64,000 nt of DNA from Sporosarcina sp. BI001-red (GCF_003384035.1 NZ_QQAK01000002.1:1-64000); one strand, 5' to 3'. Counted from the first letter of the stretch, positions 19,857 to 32,792 are shown. Notes: generated by a model from the sequence alone, not told the origin. Made by a program: numbers and translations.

Positions 19857-21107
19857 TCAGTTTAATACTTTGACTTTTACTTGACGTCTACCGAACTGTC
19901 GGGCAGCCGCGTCACTCGGCACGTGCAAGTCGATGCGGTTGCCTTTAATAGCACCACCCGTATCCCCTGCAACTGCGTAGCCATAGCCTTCCACCCATAC
20001 TTTTGAACCGAGCGGAATAATACTCGGATCTACTGCAATTACTTTTAAGCTTGGATTGGCACTTAAGTTAATGCCAGTAGCTGTAACTCCACTACACCCC
20101 GTACAATGTGCTGTATAAGCAGTTGCATTCATATACATCACTTTACCAGACTCACTTCCATTTCCACGTGAAACACTCGTCTTACTCGAAGAGGCCGTCT
20201 TCACAGTAGATGGTTTCGGTGACGCACTCGCAAGTGCCACTTTCGAACCTACAGAAACTACTTTAGCTTTTGGATGTGCGACAACGTGCTCACGGATGAG
20301 CTTACGTGATACTTCTTTCCCGTTCTCCGTGACGATTTCGAATCTCTTTCTGACTTTCCCATTTTCACCTTCTCGGACCACTTTTTCTCGTCCTTTCAGC
20401 AAACTATTGTCAGAACGTTTTTTCACGTCAAAATTCGTCGTCTCTTCCACTACATCGGTGACCTTTTCCACACGAACAATCGAGATAACAGATTTCGGAA
20501 GCAATAATTGCTCCTGGTCGCCCTCTACCCGATCCAATTCACTTAGTTGGATGTTTTCGTTCTTTAAAAGGTCAGCGACCGTAGTCGAAGTGGACCACAC
20601 TTTTGTAGACTGCTTTCCGTCTTTCAACGTAACTTGGAAAGCTTTATCGATTGTAATTTCACTTTTCTTCTCAACTTTACTATCTAAACTTGGTTCAACT
20701 AAATCATGATCCGCCAGTTCAACTCCAGCTTCTTCCAGTACTTCTTTAACTGTAGATTTTGTTGTCCAGATTGTTGTCGAGTCGTTATTCATATTTATTG
20801 CAACGGGGTTCGCCTGTTTCCAATCAATCGCCATTCCATCTTTGATGGACGTTGTTGCTGAGGGTGAGATTGCGTCGTGTGACCCAATCTCTATATCACG
20901 CTGTGCCAGTACATCTCCTACTGTTTTTGCGTGTGTTTTAAATTCCACTGTTTTGCCACCCGCTCCAAGCGTGACGTTCTTCTTCGTGCCTTCATAGACA
21001 ACAAGAGAAAGAACAGTAATAAAAATCGCAAGAATTGCAGTCCCAGCCACGATTTTATGTATCCTCGATGATTGAAAGTATCGGTTTCCCATGGTTCGTT
21101 TCGTCAT
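19857..21107 (-). CDS. yabE: Resuscitation-promoting-factor-like 3D/G5 domain secreted protein YabE
   Basis: 416 residues. A membrane segment at about 20-40 (VAGTAILAIFITVLSLVVY) is followed by three DUF348 repeats (GKTVEFKTHAKTVGDVLAQR; TIWTTKSTVKEVLEEAGVEL; KVWSTSTTVADLLKNENIQL). A G5 domain lies at about 220-280, then a Ser/Thr-rich linker, and the C-terminal 3D domain (ATAYTAHCTGCSGVTATG, VDPSIIPLGSKVWVEGYG, AGDTGGAIKGNRIDLH) is a double-psi-barrel lytic transglycosylase fold. YabE is cell-wall associated. Preceded by a strong AAGGAGGAG. Usual position. Confidence 0.93.
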   Translation of the reverse strand: MTKRTMGNRYFQSSRIHKIVAGTAILAIFITVLSLVVYEGTKKNVTLGAGGKTVEFKTHAKTVGDVLAQRDIEIGSHDAISPSATTSIKDGMAIDWKQANPVAINMNNDSTTIWTTKSTVKEVLEEAGVELADHDLVEPSLDSKVEKKSEITIDKAFQVTLKDGKQSTKVWSTSTTVADLLKNENIQLSELDRVEGDQEQLLLPKSVISIVRVEKVTDVVEETTNFDVKKRSDNSLLKGREKVVREGENGKVRKRFEIVTENGKEVSRKLIREHVVAHPKAKVVSVGSKVALASASPKPSTVKTASSSKTSVSRGNGSESGKVMYMNATAYTAHCTGCSGVTATGINLSANPSLKVIAVDPSIIPLGSKVWVEGYGYAVAGDTGGAIKGNRIDLHVPSDAAARQFGRRQVKVKVLN

Positions 21108-21191
21108 GAAAAATTCTCCTCCTTATTCACTCGGCTGATTATATAGACTCAATTTCACGCTGTCAACTGATCTAACCTTCCCGCATAGAAA

Positions 21192-21236
21192 TGCCGGAAG
21201 TCCCCTTCTTGCATGGAAAGGGCACTTCTTCCGGCA
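21192..21236 (-). terminator. Probable terminator after tatD
   Basis: GCCGGAAG (near 21192) pairs with CTTCCGGC (ending near 21236), with inner complementarity (CCCCTTCTTGC against GAAAGGGC). On the minus strand ATTTCT follows, a weak U tract. It lies 6 bp after the tatD stop. Confidence 0.5.
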
Positions 21237-21242
21237 ACAAAG

Positions 21243-22010
21243 TCAGTTGATGGAAAATAATTTCATTGCGTTTTGAGTAGTAGTTTTAGCTACTTCTTCG
21301 AGTGATATTCCTTTTAGTTCAGCGATTTGTTGTGCAACAAGGGCAACAAATGCAGGTTCGTTTCTTTTACCACGGTGTGGATGAGGGGCAAGGTACGGTG
21401 CGTCTGTTTCGACAAGTAAGTACTCTAGAGGTATGTCAGTTGCAACTTGTTTCGGCATCTTGGCGTTTTTGAAGGTCACTGGGCCACCAAGAGAAATCAT
21501 GAAGTTCATCTCTATGCATTGTTTAGCAGTTTCTACACTTCCGCTAAAGCAGTGCATAATGCCACCCGTAATTCCTGCTTCTTCTTCTTGTAAGATCTTT
21601 ACGACATCTGCTGTGGCATCTCGATTATGAATGATTATCGGTAACTCCACTTTTTGAGCAAGTCGTATTTGCTTTCGAAATAGTTCTTGTTGGATATCTT
21701 TCGGTGATTTGTCCCAATGATAGTCGAGTCCGGTTTCTCCGATTCCCACAACTTTTGGATGTGCAGCTAACTCTTCGATCCATTTCAAGTCTTCTTCAGT
21801 ACAATCGATTGCATCAACTGGATGCCAACCCACCACTGCGTATATAAAGCTATGTTTTTCAGAAAGCTCCATTGCTCTGGTAATGGTGGGGCGGTCAAAT
21901 CCAACGACTACCATCCGCTCAACACCTGCGTCAATCGCTCGTTGGATAACTTGGTCTATGTCTTGTTCATACTGTTCATCATTTAAATGGACATGTGTAT
22001 CTATTAACAT
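21243..22010 (-). CDS. tatD: TatD-family metal-dependent DNase/hydrolase
   Basis: 255 residues. A TIM-barrel metallohydrolase with the N-terminal metal motif DTHVHLND (HxH), VVGIGETGLDYHW (catalytic Glu), IIHNRDA, GIMHCFSG, and the final VETDAPYLAPHPHRGKRNEP. TatD enzymes have 3'-5' exonuclease activity. I start at MLIDTHVHLND (22010), with GTGAGG before it; the reading frame is open 21 codons further upstream without a binding site. Downstream of metS, as in Bacillus. Confidence 0.95.
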   Translation of the reverse strand: MLIDTHVHLNDEQYEQDIDQVIQRAIDAGVERMVVVGFDRPTITRAMELSEKHSFIYAVVGWHPVDAIDCTEEDLKWIEELAAHPKVVGIGETGLDYHWDKSPKDIQQELFRKQIRLAQKVELPIIIHNRDATADVVKILQEEEAGITGGIMHCFSGSVETAKQCIEMNFMISLGGPVTFKNAKMPKQVATDIPLEYLLVETDAPYLAPHPHRGKRNEPAFVALVAQQIAELKGISLEEVAKTTTQNAMKLFSIN

Positions 22011-22090
22011 TTCATTCGCCTCACATAAGTTATAGTGTACTGCCTTGTCTTTACACCAACATCGCAGTTTCATTACAAAACTGTTACAAA

Positions 22091-22127
22091 CAAAAGACAG
22101 CAGCGGCTCTCCGAAGAAAGCCGCTGC
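22091..22127 (-). terminator. Terminator after metS
   Basis: GCAGCGGCT (22100-22108) pairs with AGCCGCTGC (22119-22127), followed on the minus strand by TGTCTTTTGTTTG. It lies 6 bp after the metS stop. Confidence 0.8.
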
Positions 22128-22133
22128 CCTATA

Positions 22134-24972
<2,839 letters not shown>

Positions 24973-25001
24973 TTGACGTTAAATGGAAGACTTGGTATGA
25001 T
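24973..25001 (+). promoter_or_regulatory. Sigma-A promoter of abrB
   Basis: TTGACG (24973-24978), 17 bp, TATGAT (24996-25001): two mismatches in all. It lies 68 bp before the abrB start. Confidence 0.85.
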
Positions 25002-25069
25002 AATAGACAGACAAGAGAAAAATGTCGAAATCTGACGAATCACCATTATATTTTAGGAGGAAACTTAAT

Positions 25070-25345
25070 ATGAAATCTACTGGAATTGTACGTAAGGTCG
25101 ACGAACTCGGCCGTGTAGTTATCCCTATCGAATTGCGTCGGACACTCGGCATAGCTCAAAAAGATGCACTAGAAATTTATGTGGATGACGATAAAATCAT
25201 CTTGAAGAAATACATGCCTAATATGACATGTTCAGTTACTGGAGAAGTGTCAGATGACAATCTAACACTAATCGACGGTAAACTGATCCTCAGTCCCGAA
25301 GGTGCTAAACAGCTAATTGCTGAAATCGAAGACAAAATGTCTTGA
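25070..25345 (+). CDS. abrB: Transition-state regulator AbrB
   Basis: 91 residues. The N-terminal swapped-hairpin DNA-binding domain (MKSTGIVRKVDELGRVVIPI, ELRRTLGIAQKDALEIYVDD) and the C-terminal dimerisation part match AbrB, which represses post-exponential genes (biofilm, competence, exoenzymes) in growing cells. TAGGAGG precedes the ATG at 25070; the open frame begins 16 codons earlier but without a site. It is the only plus-strand gene in the conserved block, as in B. subtilis, and shares a bidirectional terminator with rsmI. Confidence 0.95.
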   Translation: MKSTGIVRKVDELGRVVIPIELRRTLGIAQKDALEIYVDDDKIILKKYMPNMTCSVTGEVSDDNLTLIDGKLILSPEGAKQLIAEIEDKMS

Positions 25346-25362
25346 TTTAATGGTTTTATTTC

Positions 25363-25408
25363 AATAACATCTGTGCCTATTCAAGTAGGCACAGATGTTA
25401 TTTTTTTA
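25363..25408. terminator. Bidirectional terminator between abrB and rsmI
   Basis: AATAACATCTGTGCCTA and TAGGCACAGATGTTATT form a perfect 17-bp stem with a 6-base loop, followed by TTTTTTATT on the plus strand. It serves the convergent genes abrB and rsmI. Confidence 0.92.
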
Positions 25409-26278
25409 TTCAACGTGGTATGCCTGGTAAACCTCTCGTTTACTCACGCCCCGATCTGCTGACGCCTCACGAATTGCCTCTTTTGATGTATATCCTTTTT
25501 GTTCCATCAATTGTTCAACATGTTCCACTGGAGTTAACGCACTCCACCATAATTCCTCAGTTTCTGGTTTCGTCTCGTCTGTACCTTCCACGACTAAACA
25601 AAATTCTCCGCGAATCTCTGTTGACTCTGCCCAGTTAAGCGCCTCTTCAATCGTGCCTCTAACAAACTCTTCATATCTTTTCGTAAGTTCCCTCGCAAGT
25701 GTGATCCTTCGATCCGATCCAAACTGTTCTTTCAAAGCTCGCAACGTTTCTTTCAACCGATGCGGTGCCTCATAAAAGAGGAGAGTCTCTTGTCGATTCT
25801 GTAGTGATTCCAATTGGAGACGGCGCTTTTTCTTCTGCCGATCTAAAAAACCGAAAAACAAGAAGGGCTGTGTAGGAATACCAGATGCAACTAACGCGCT
25901 AATCGCTGCATTGGGTCCAGGTACAGGCACAACGGCGTATCCGTTCGCAATCGCTTTTTCTGCAATATCGGCACCAGGATCTGAAATACACGGCATCCCT
26001 GCGTCACTAACGAGTGCAATTGTTTTCCCTTCTGCCAACAGCTCTAAAATTTTTCTCCCGCCCACCTCAAGATTGTGCTCATGATAACTCATGAAAGGAG
26101 TATCTATTTCAAAGTGATTAGACAGCTTCACTGTATTCCTCGTATCCTCAGCTGCTATCATGTCTGCTTCCTTTAAAATCCGGATTGCACGATAACTCAT
26201 GTCTTCTAAATTCCCAATAGGTGTACCAACTAGATACAGTACACCATTCTCGCATTCTGCGCTTTTTTGCGTGATCAT
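25406..26278 (-). CDS. rsmI: 16S rRNA (cytidine1402-2'-O)-methyltransferase
   Basis: 290 residues of the tetrapyrrole-methylase-like fold: [76 protein letters not shown] and [12 protein letters not shown]. RsmI methylates C1402 in the ribosomal P site. The ATG overlaps the stop of the GIY-YIG gene (ATGA). Corresponds to B. subtilis YabC. Confidence 0.95.
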   Translation of the reverse strand: MITQKSAECENGVLYLVGTPIGNLEDMSYRAIRILKEADMIAAEDTRNTVKLSNHFEIDTPFMSYHEHNLEVGGRKILELLAEGKTIALVSDAGMPCISDPGADIAEKAIANGYAVVPVPGPNAAISALVASGIPTQPFLFFGFLDRQKKKRRLQLESLQNRQETLLFYEAPHRLKETLRALKEQFGSDRRITLARELTKRYEEFVRGTIEEALNWAESTEIRGEFCLVVEGTDETKPETEELWWSALTPVEHVEQLMEQKGYTSKEAIREASADRGVSKREVYQAYHVE

Positions 26279-26544
26279 CCGTCTGCCTCCTCTTGTTCCA
26301 AATACCGCTCTTTTGCAGGTCGCGTCAACTGTTTGAATCGATATTCAGCTTGCATCGCTTCCCGCTTCGTCTCAAATTTTTCATGATGAATACAACGAAC
26401 AGGTTTTCTTGCCCGCGTATACTTCGCTCCTTTACCTGAATTATGCATGGCAACTCTCCGGTCGAGATCCGTCGTGTATCCCCCGTAATAAGAGCCATCT
26501 TTACATTCAAGTACGTAAAACAGGTGGTCACGCTTCTGTTCCAT
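26275..26544 (-). CDS. yazA: GIY-YIG domain protein YazA
   Basis: 89 residues: [22 protein letters not shown] is the GIY-YIG core (Y-V-L ... Y-x-G with the catalytic Arg), then [16 protein letters not shown], typical of the UPF0213 small family. A single-domain nuclease-like protein with unknown physiological substrate. Overlaps its neighbours at both ends (trmN6-like upstream by 17 bp, rsmI downstream by 4 bp), so the three are translationally linked. Confidence 0.92.
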   Translation of the reverse strand: MEQKRDHLFYVLECKDGSYYGGYTTDLDRRVAMHNSGKGAKYTRARKPVRCIHHEKFETKREAMQAEYRFKQLTRPAKERYLEQEEADG

Positions 26545-27280
26545 ACAATAACTGCCTCACTTCGTTGGTATACGTGCCGTCCTCTTGATAGACATATAAG
26601 GGTGGAAGTATCTTCAAATCCGGTTTCCCATCTTTGGTCCCCTCGATGAGTAACGTATTCGCTTCTTTTCCTTCTTTTGGATAAACAAACTGAATACGCT
26701 TCGGCTCCAGTCGGTTCGCCCTCATCGAAGTGATAATATCCAATAGTCTTCCGGGACGATGGACAAACGCTGCCTTCCCGCCTTGTTTAAGCAATTCACT
26801 TGCTGAATGGACTGCTTGGTCAAGCGTCAATTTCACCTCGTGTCGAGCAATGGTCAGCGGTTCCTTTTGATTTTTTTCACTGCTCTCATAAGCTTTAAAA
26901 TAGGGTGGATTGCATGTCACTACATCATATTGATCAAATCCGATTTTAGATGCGATACCAATAACGTCGTCACATAGCATTGTAATCTGCTGATCCAGCT
27001 GATTATACGCAATACTACGACTGGCCATATCTGCTAATTGTTCTTGTAACTCCACCGCTGTAATATCAGCAGAGGTGCGTGCGCTTAAAAACAATGGGAT
27101 TGCGCCATTTCCTGCACACAAATCCACAATCTTTCCTCGTCGAATGGGCATATACGCAAATCGGGCTAACAAGACAGCATCTAATGAAAAGGAAAAAACA
27201 GATGGGCTTTGAATAATTCTCAAGTCTTCTGCAAGTAAGTAATCGAGGCGTTCGTCACCTCGTAATTCAATTGGTTCCAT
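26528..27280 (-). CDS. tRNA1(Val) A37 N6-methyltransferase-like protein (YabB)
   Basis: 250 residues. An SAM-dependent methyltransferase: motif I region [37 protein letters not shown], and the N6-adenine catalytic motif NPPY ([15 protein letters not shown]), as in TrmN6. It probably methylates adenine in tRNA (family inference; substrate not proven from sequence). AAAGGAG precedes the ATG. First of the overlapping trio with yazA and rsmI. Confidence 0.9.
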   Translation of the reverse strand: MEPIELRGDERLDYLLAEDLRIIQSPSVFSFSLDAVLLARFAYMPIRRGKIVDLCAGNGAIPLFLSARTSADITAVELQEQLADMASRSIAYNQLDQQITMLCDDVIGIASKIGFDQYDVVTCNPPYFKAYESSEKNQKEPLTIARHEVKLTLDQAVHSASELLKQGGKAAFVHRPGRLLDIITSMRANRLEPKRIQFVYPKEGKEANTLLIEGTKDGKPDLKILPPLYVYQEDGTYTNEVRQLLYGTEA

Positions 27281-27334
27281 CGGGTACTCCTTTAAAAGAT
27301 AATAGTTACTTCAGTATAAGTTGAATTAAATAAT

Positions 27335-27440
27335 TCGACATAGTCCCGGTGTTTTCCGCTCCAGATGGACGCTACCTGCGGGGTGTTCAATCTTCGCTGA
27401 TTTCTCCGGAGTCGCCACCTTACACTCCAAGCAACTAATA
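27335..27440. repeat. Possible interspersed repeat remnant
   Basis: Between yabA and yabB is a G/C-richer segment with CGCTCCAGATGGACGCTACC, TGCGGGG and TTCTCCGGAGTCGC. It resembles the widespread bacillar intergenic repeat built around CTCCAGxxGGACGCTxxCxGCGGGG. It is non-coding here. Assignment rests on memory of that motif; copies elsewhere in the genome were not visible. Confidence 0.4.
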
Positions 27441-27488
27441 TGTCCGAAACTATGGAAACCTTCAGTTCAACGTATCCATGAAATATAG

Positions 27489-27525
27489 AAAAGCCGACAC
27501 CTAGAAAAAAATAGGGATCGGCTAA
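27489..27525 (-). terminator. Probable terminator after yabA
   Basis: AGCCGA and TCGGCT with inner CCTA/TAGG form an imperfect stem, with TTTTCTATATTT following on the minus strand. It lies just past the yabA stop. Confidence 0.6.
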
Positions 27526-27528
27526 AAT

Positions 27529-27882
27529 TTACAAATTCTGTTTACTTAGAAACGAGAGGCAAAACAGGCAATCCTCGCCCTTACGCGTGCTTCCATAGTG
27601 GACATTGCATACGTGGAATCCCTCATTATAAATACGAGCCAAATTGTCTACGCCTTCGCCAACATCTGCCCGTTGCGAGCGTTCTGCAGTCTTTTTATCA
27701 GCAACAGCTTGTTGATCCAGCTCGTCCAGACGCGAGCGCAGATGATGGTTCTCAAGTTGAAGTGAATGGTTTTCTTCCGTCATCTTGGCAACAAAACCGA
27801 TTATTTCACGGAATCGCTTGTGCATAGAGTCAAGTTGTTGTTCGTATTCGATTACCTTATCGAGAAAGTTCCCTTCTTTCAA
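27529..27882 (-). CDS. yabA: Replication initiation control protein YabA
   Basis: 117 residues. An N-terminal coiled coil (about 10-60: [38 protein letters not shown]) and a C-terminal zinc-binding domain with FHVCNVHYG...CLFCLSFL. YabA bridges DnaA and the DnaN clamp and limits initiation. The start is not ATG: I prefer TTG at 27882, which has GATGAGG eight bases away; a GTG at 27891 has the site touching it. It follows ricT. Confidence 0.92.
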   Translation of the reverse strand: MKEGNFLDKVIEYEQQLDSMHKRFREIIGFVAKMTEENHSLQLENHHLRSRLDELDQQAVADKKTAERSQRADVGEGVDNLARIYNEGFHVCNVHYGSTRKGEDCLFCLSFLSKQNL

Positions 27883-27903
27883 CTTTGTCACCTCATCACT
27901 TCA

Positions 27904-28722
27904 TCAATTGACGGGCTGCCCCGTCTTCTTCGACAGTTCTTCCCAAGCATATTCAAGTGTTTGATCTTGATCGATCAATTTCACTTTCAGCAGACGCTCT
28001 AGTAGGTTGAGACCGACAACCTTTCCTAATCCATCTGGTGTTTCAATACGAGAGCCAATATCAGGCATAAGTGCTTTAGCTTCCTCATATTCGTCATTTT
28101 CGTATTTTAAGCAACACATAAGTCTTCCACATAATCCCGAGATCTTTGAAGGATTCAGTGATAGATTCTGGTCTTTTGCCATCTTAATAGAAACTGGTTC
28201 AAAATCACCTAGGAATGTAGAACAACAAAGCATTCTACCACAAGGACCAATTCCGCCAAGCATTTTAGCTTCATCTCGAACACCGATTTGGCGTAGCTCA
28301 ATTCGAGTTCTGAAGATGGAAGCTAAGTCCTTTACCAAGTTTCTGAAATCGACTCGACCTTCAGCTGTAAAATAGAAAATCACTTTATTACGATCAAATG
28401 TATATTCCACATCGACAAGTTTCATATCAAGTTTGTGTTCTTGAATTTTGGCGACACACGTAGTGAATGCTTTTTGAGCGTCCAGTTGGTTCTCTTCCAC
28501 CTTATCCATGTCCTCTTTACTAGCGGGACGAATAACTTTCTTTAATGGCAGAACTAAATCAGAACCATCCATATCCACCATCATGCTGACCACTTTCCCA
28601 TACTCTGTGCCACGCGTAGATTCGACGATTACATAATCATCGACTTTCAAGTCATAGTCCATTGGGTCAAAATAATGTATTTTACCCGCTTTTTTAAAAC
28701 GGATTCCTGCAACGTTATACAA
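27904..28722 (-). CDS. ricT: RicT (YaaT), PSP1-domain component of the Y-complex
   Basis: 272 residues with the PSP1 C-terminal-type domain and the conserved cysteines (GIGPCGRMLCCSTFL, SGLCGRLMCCLKYE) that bind Fe-S clusters in the RicA-RicF-RicT complex. This complex supports RNase Y-dependent mRNA processing and sporulation/competence. The start is TTG (TTG TAT AAC GTT), with AGGAGGGG upstream; it overlaps the end of holB. Confidence 0.93.
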   Translation of the reverse strand: MYNVAGIRFKKAGKIHYFDPMDYDLKVDDYVIVESTRGTEYGKVVSMMVDMDGSDLVLPLKKVIRPASKEDMDKVEENQLDAQKAFTTCVAKIQEHKLDMKLVDVEYTFDRNKVIFYFTAEGRVDFRNLVKDLASIFRTRIELRQIGVRDEAKMLGGIGPCGRMLCCSTFLGDFEPVSIKMAKDQNLSLNPSKISGLCGRLMCCLKYENDEYEEAKALMPDIGSRIETPDGLGKVVGLNLLERLLKVKLIDQDQTLEYAWEELSKKTGQPVN

Positions 28723-29722
28723 CGAATAACCCCTCCTGCATACTGAGCACCAATTGCTCCATTAAAAGCGTCCGGTGCATATTGCGATGCAATTGCTTTT
28801 TTGCCTGCAAAACTGATTCTAAAATTGAAGTTAGCTGATCATAAGTCATTTTCATTGCTAGACTGGTTATGAATTCATCTAAATCCGGGTATGCGGGTGT
28901 GGCAGACAGTCCCGCTTTCTTCGCCACAATATCACGGTACATGTATAGAAGCAAGTCCAATCCCATCTCGGTATCCTCTTTTTCTTTCAAGAAAGGAGCC
29001 CATTCAGACTGGATCAGCAATAATGCATCAGACACGTGATGATCGATGGCTTGTGCTAACTTTACCACTGTTTTCCGTAGACTTACAAACTGCTCGTCCG
29101 ATGCGAGTTCTGCAGCACGGCTTGCATCTGCTGTAAGTGATGTTACCGTAGCTGCAAGTGATGGAGAAATGCCTTCAGCCTTCAAGATTTCCAACAACTG
29201 TTCCCGTTGTGGAGGGAGGAAAGAAATCCGCTGACATCTGGACTGGATTGTAGGCAATACCATATGATAAGCATCTGTCAGCAGTATGGCTGTCACATCT
29301 CCTTCAGGTTCTTCTAAAAATTTGAGGAGTGCATTGGCTGCTGCCGTATTCATACGATGAGCTTGCCCAATCATATAGATACGACGTCCACTCTCATATC
29401 CCTTTTTCGTCATAACTGTGAGTAATCCTGCCATTTGATCTTTTTTTATGTCCTGTCCGTCTGGTTCAATCATTAAGATATTCGGGTGATTCCCTGAGGC
29501 AATGCGCTTACAGGCACTACATGTTCCACATGGAACATCTTCTTTTGGCTGCTCACACAATAATAATTGTGCAAAGAATAATGCAGCTTGGTGCTTACCT
29601 ATTCCTTTTTCACCATCAAATATATAAGCGTGACCGATTCGATGATTGCGGTAGGCAGCACTGAATCTAGCAGCAACTGCTGGTTGTTCATTAGCGATTC
29701 GACTGCTTATCTGATTTTCCAA
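28715..29722 (-). CDS. holB: DNA polymerase III delta' subunit
   Basis: 335 residues of a clamp-loader AAA+ protein: HAYIFDGEKGIGKHQAALFF (degenerate Walker A), zinc-binding CGTCSACKRIASGNHPN, and NALLKFLEEPEGDVTAIL. It belongs to the delta'-tau3-delta complex that loads the DnaN clamp. The start is TTG at 29722, with AAAGGAGG exactly placed; the open frame upstream has no site. Lies between yaaR and ricT as in B. subtilis. Confidence 0.93.
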   Translation of the reverse strand: MENQISSRIANEQPAVAARFSAAYRNHRIGHAYIFDGEKGIGKHQAALFFAQLLLCEQPKEDVPCGTCSACKRIASGNHPNILMIEPDGQDIKKDQMAGLLTVMTKKGYESGRRIYMIGQAHRMNTAAANALLKFLEEPEGDVTAILLTDAYHMVLPTIQSRCQRISFLPPQREQLLEILKAEGISPSLAATVTSLTADASRAAELASDEQFVSLRKTVVKLAQAIDHHVSDALLLIQSEWAPFLKEKEDTEMGLDLLLYMYRDIVAKKAGLSATPAYPDLDEFITSLAMKMTYDQLTSILESVLQAKKQLHRNMHRTLLMEQLVLSMQEGLFVV

Positions 29723-29742
29723 GTAGCTGCCTCCTTTCGTAT

Positions 29743-29776
29743 AAAAAAGACGTTTTCTTAAGTACCAGAAAACGTC
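29743..29776 (-). terminator. Terminator after yaaR
   Basis: GACGTTTTC (29749-29757) and GAAAACGTC (29768-29776) form a 9-bp stem followed on the minus strand by TTTTTTA. It lies between yaaR and holB. Confidence 0.8.
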
Positions 29777-29777
29777 C

Positions 29778-30218
29778 TCATGTATATAGATTGATGAGAA
29801 GTCCTTTGATTTCACCAATTTTAGCGAGAAGGTCCATGGAAGACTCTTCATCTTGAAGCAATTGTTCGGCCAATTCTATTAGCTTTTGGTCAATTGTTTC
29901 AACAATTTTTAGCCGCCGTCCTTCTCCGTACTGGTTCCACGTATGTGACTGCTTCAGACCTAGACCGGTTCCTACAGACTCTTTTAGAAAACGTTTGACG
30001 AGCATTTTATATTTAGCCATATCCCGCAAGTTACGAGACCGGGCAAGACGGTCACCTGCGCTGGAGATGTCGCCAAGCAGACGAGCAATCTGTTCTCCAT
30101 GCAGGCGTGATTCCTGTTTTTGAACCATTTGCCCAAACCGCTCCCCACCTTGAGGAGACTTTAACGGATCATTACGCAATTTATCCAGACCCGGACGATA
30201 TTCATTATTAACTTTCAT
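29778..30218 (-). CDS. yaaR: YaaR family protein (DUF327)
   Basis: 146 residues, helical and charged: FGQMVQKQESRLHGEQIARL, DISSAGDRLARSRNLRDMAK, FLKESVGTGLGLKQSHTWNQ. These match the YaaR/DUF327 family of Bacillales, whose function is unknown. GGAGTGAAG precedes the ATG. Located between darA and holB, as in B. subtilis; no catalytic motif visible. Confidence 0.9.
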   Translation of the reverse strand: MKVNNEYRPGLDKLRNDPLKSPQGGERFGQMVQKQESRLHGEQIARLLGDISSAGDRLARSRNLRDMAKYKMLVKRFLKESVGTGLGLKQSHTWNQYGEGRRLKIVETIDQKLIELAEQLLQDEESSMDLLAKIGEIKGLLINLYT

Positions 30219-30239
30219 AAAACTTCACTCCGATATGAA

Positions 30240-30596
<357 letters not shown>

Positions 30597-30616
30597 TTAT
30601 TATATCATGAAATGGC

Positions 30617-31246
30617 TTAAGAAATGAACGATGCAATCGTTTTCCACACAATTTCTGTAACCTCATCTACCGAACCACTGGCATCAATGGGTTGAATCCG
30701 TTTCGAAAATCGTTTCAGTACGAGACGATAACCTTCAGCAACGTCTTTGTGAAACTGCAGTGTTTCATTATCTAAACGGTTCTGTTCCCGTTCACCACTT
30801 GCTGCAATTCTAGCTAAACCGGATTCCGGGGACACGTCAAAGTAGATGGTGTGATCGGGCATAAGTCCATTGATCGCAAATTCATTAATTGCAAGCACTT
30901 CATCGATACCGAGACCTCTTGCATATCCTTGGTACGCAAGGGAACTATCAACGAACCGATCGCAAAGGACGATTGCACCCTCTTCCAGTGCAGGAACAAC
31001 CTTTTCGGTTAGGTGTTGCCGTCTTGCAGCTGCGTATAACAATGCCTCTGTCCGACCATCCATTTCTTCATGATCATTATCTAAAATAATCGTTCTGATT
31101 TTCTCTGCAATCCGAATTCCGCCGGGCTCCCGTGTTAAAACCGAGTATTTTCCTTGTTGTTGTAAACGGTTATGTATTTCCTTTATAACCGTCGTCTTCC
31201 CAGCCCCTTCTGGCCCTTCGAATGTGATGAATATTCCTTTAGTCAT
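30617..31246 (-). CDS. tmk: Thymidylate kinase
   Basis: 209 residues: P-loop [19 protein letters not shown], the DRx motif [23 protein letters not shown] segment [13 protein letters not shown]. It phosphorylates dTMP to dTDP, essential for DNA synthesis. I start at [11 protein letters not shown] (31246), with AAGGAG nine bases upstream; earlier codons lie in the decarboxylase gene. It overlaps that gene's end by 8 bp. Confidence 0.96.
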   Translation of the reverse strand: MTKGIFITFEGPEGAGKTTVIKEIHNRLQQQGKYSVLTREPGGIRIAEKIRTIILDNDHEEMDGRTEALLYAAARRQHLTEKVVPALEEGAIVLCDRFVDSSLAYQGYARGLGIDEVLAINEFAINGLMPDHTIYFDVSPESGLARIAASGEREQNRLDNETLQFHKDVAEGYRLVLKRFSKRIQPIDASGSVDEVTEIVWKTIASFIS

Positions 31247-32687
31247 TCCCATCTTCTCCTTGTGCACGCAACACTTCAAATTCCACTGTTGGTCCATTTG
31301 CTCGAACTGATCCTTGAAACTTTGCACCTGATTCCATCATTTCACAAACCTCTTGGATTTGTTGAAGATTCAATTGCTCACCACTTAAGACAAGTGGAAT
31401 TCCTGGTGGATAGGGAATAATTGCTGCAGCTGCTTGATATCCACTTGCAGACTCTGCACTTACCCAGTCCGTATTTTTTTTTGAGAGGGAACTCGTTGTA
31501 ATGATTAACTCACGTGGCTCTTCCTCATTCGTCTCATCCTTTAAAGGGACCCTTACAGAGTCTCTTTTCAACAGTTGTACGGCTGACTCGACTGCTTCAC
31601 AAATGGATTGTGTTGGGTATGAGGTTCCTTCAGTCAGTAAAGGAAGTACGAGTAACACTTGGCGTTCGTCCGCGAGTTCTGTGTAGATTCCCTTCTCTTC
31701 CAATGAATGCTGCAACGTATAGCCGGATGCTTCTTGTTGTCGAATTAGAATTTTCAATGGATCCTCTGTCTCAATCACTTCAAGCGCCTTAATCTTCCTG
31801 AGCTGGTCGATAAATTCGCCCCGCCATATAAGAAACGCTTGCTTATCATCCGCTGAATAGGTAGCAATCATCGCGCGAGCATCGTCTAGAGATGCGAGCA
31901 ACACGTACGATGGGCTACTTGTTTGTAGCATGGAAAGTATACGAGCCAACCGTTCTATATCTATTAGCTGTGAGTTTACATGTAGAAAAGATGCTTGGGT
32001 CATCGCAGACAACGTTTTGTGTGCCGATTGAACAACGATGTCGGCGCCCAGGCGAAGCGCAGATGTTGGAAATGGGGTGCCTGCTACGAAATGGGCTCCG
32101 TGTGCTTCATCTACAAGTACAGGTATACCCCTTTTGTGCACTTTTTCAACAATCATAGGCAAGTCACTACCTGTTGTTCCATAATACGTTGGGTATGTAA
32201 CCACTACGCCTTTTGCATCTGGATACCGTTCTAACGCTTCTTCCACAGTTGCTGATGAAACCGCGCCTGCTGTGCAAGTTGCTTCGTCCCACTCCGGTGT
32301 GAGCAGGACAGCTTGTACCGCGGCTAATTCCAACGCGTGGAACACGGATTTGTGTGCGTTGCGCTGTACGAGCAATGTATCCCCCGGTGCACAAACTGTA
32401 CGAATCATTGCTATGTTGCCAACTGTAGAGCCGTTCACAAGGAAAAAGCTCCGATCCGCTCCATATACATCTGCCAACATCGTTTGTGCTTCTGCAAGCA
32501 TTTCAGTAGGTGCATGCAGATCATCCAGTCCTGTCAACTCCGTTACATCATATCGTAGAGCGGCTTTGAGATCCTGGGGAAGCCTAGAGAGCAAGCCGTG
32601 CTTGTGTCCAGGTACATGAAAAGATACTGGCCGTGCTGCTAAAAAGGTCTGCAACGCTTCTACTACCGGTCTTTTTGTATGATCCAT
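31239..32687 (-). CDS. yaaO: Orn/Lys/Arg decarboxylase family PLP enzyme (YaaO)
   Basis: 482 residues, fold-type I PLP enzyme of the biodegradative Orn/Lys/Arg decarboxylase family: FHVPGHKHG near the N-terminus, [20 protein letters not shown], and the PLP lysine in [14 protein letters not shown]. subtilis YaaO is an unassigned paralog of arginine decarboxylase SpeA. The substrate cannot be told from sequence. Coupled to tmk by overlap. AAAGGAGGAG precedes the ATG. Confidence 0.92.
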   Translation of the reverse strand: MDHTKRPVVEALQTFLAARPVSFHVPGHKHGLLSRLPQDLKAALRYDVTELTGLDDLHAPTEMLAEAQTMLADVYGADRSFFLVNGSTVGNIAMIRTVCAPGDTLLVQRNAHKSVFHALELAAVQAVLLTPEWDEATCTAGAVSSATVEEALERYPDAKGVVVTYPTYYGTTGSDLPMIVEKVHKRGIPVLVDEAHGAHFVAGTPFPTSALRLGADIVVQSAHKTLSAMTQASFLHVNSQLIDIERLARILSMLQTSSPSYVLLASLDDARAMIATYSADDKQAFLIWRGEFIDQLRKIKALEVIETEDPLKILIRQQEASGYTLQHSLEEKGIYTELADERQVLLVLPLLTEGTSYPTQSICEAVESAVQLLKRDSVRVPLKDETNEEEPRELIITTSSLSKKNTDWVSAESASGYQAAAAIIPYPPGIPLVLSGEQLNLQQIQEVCEMMESGAKFQGSVRANGPTVEFEVLRAQGEDGND

Positions 32688-32733
32688 TCGTTTCTCCTCC
32701 TTTCTATATGAGATTTTGCTCCATCTTCTATGT

Positions 32734-32760
32734 AAAAAAAGTCAGCACACAGTGGCTGAC
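32734..32760 (-). terminator. Terminator after bofA
   Basis: GTCAGC and GCTGAC flank an 8-base loop, followed on the minus strand by TTTTTTTACA. It lies between bofA and yaaO. Confidence 0.75.
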
Positions 32761-32792
32761 TTCACGGTTGGGCACCTTTCGACTATTCATCC

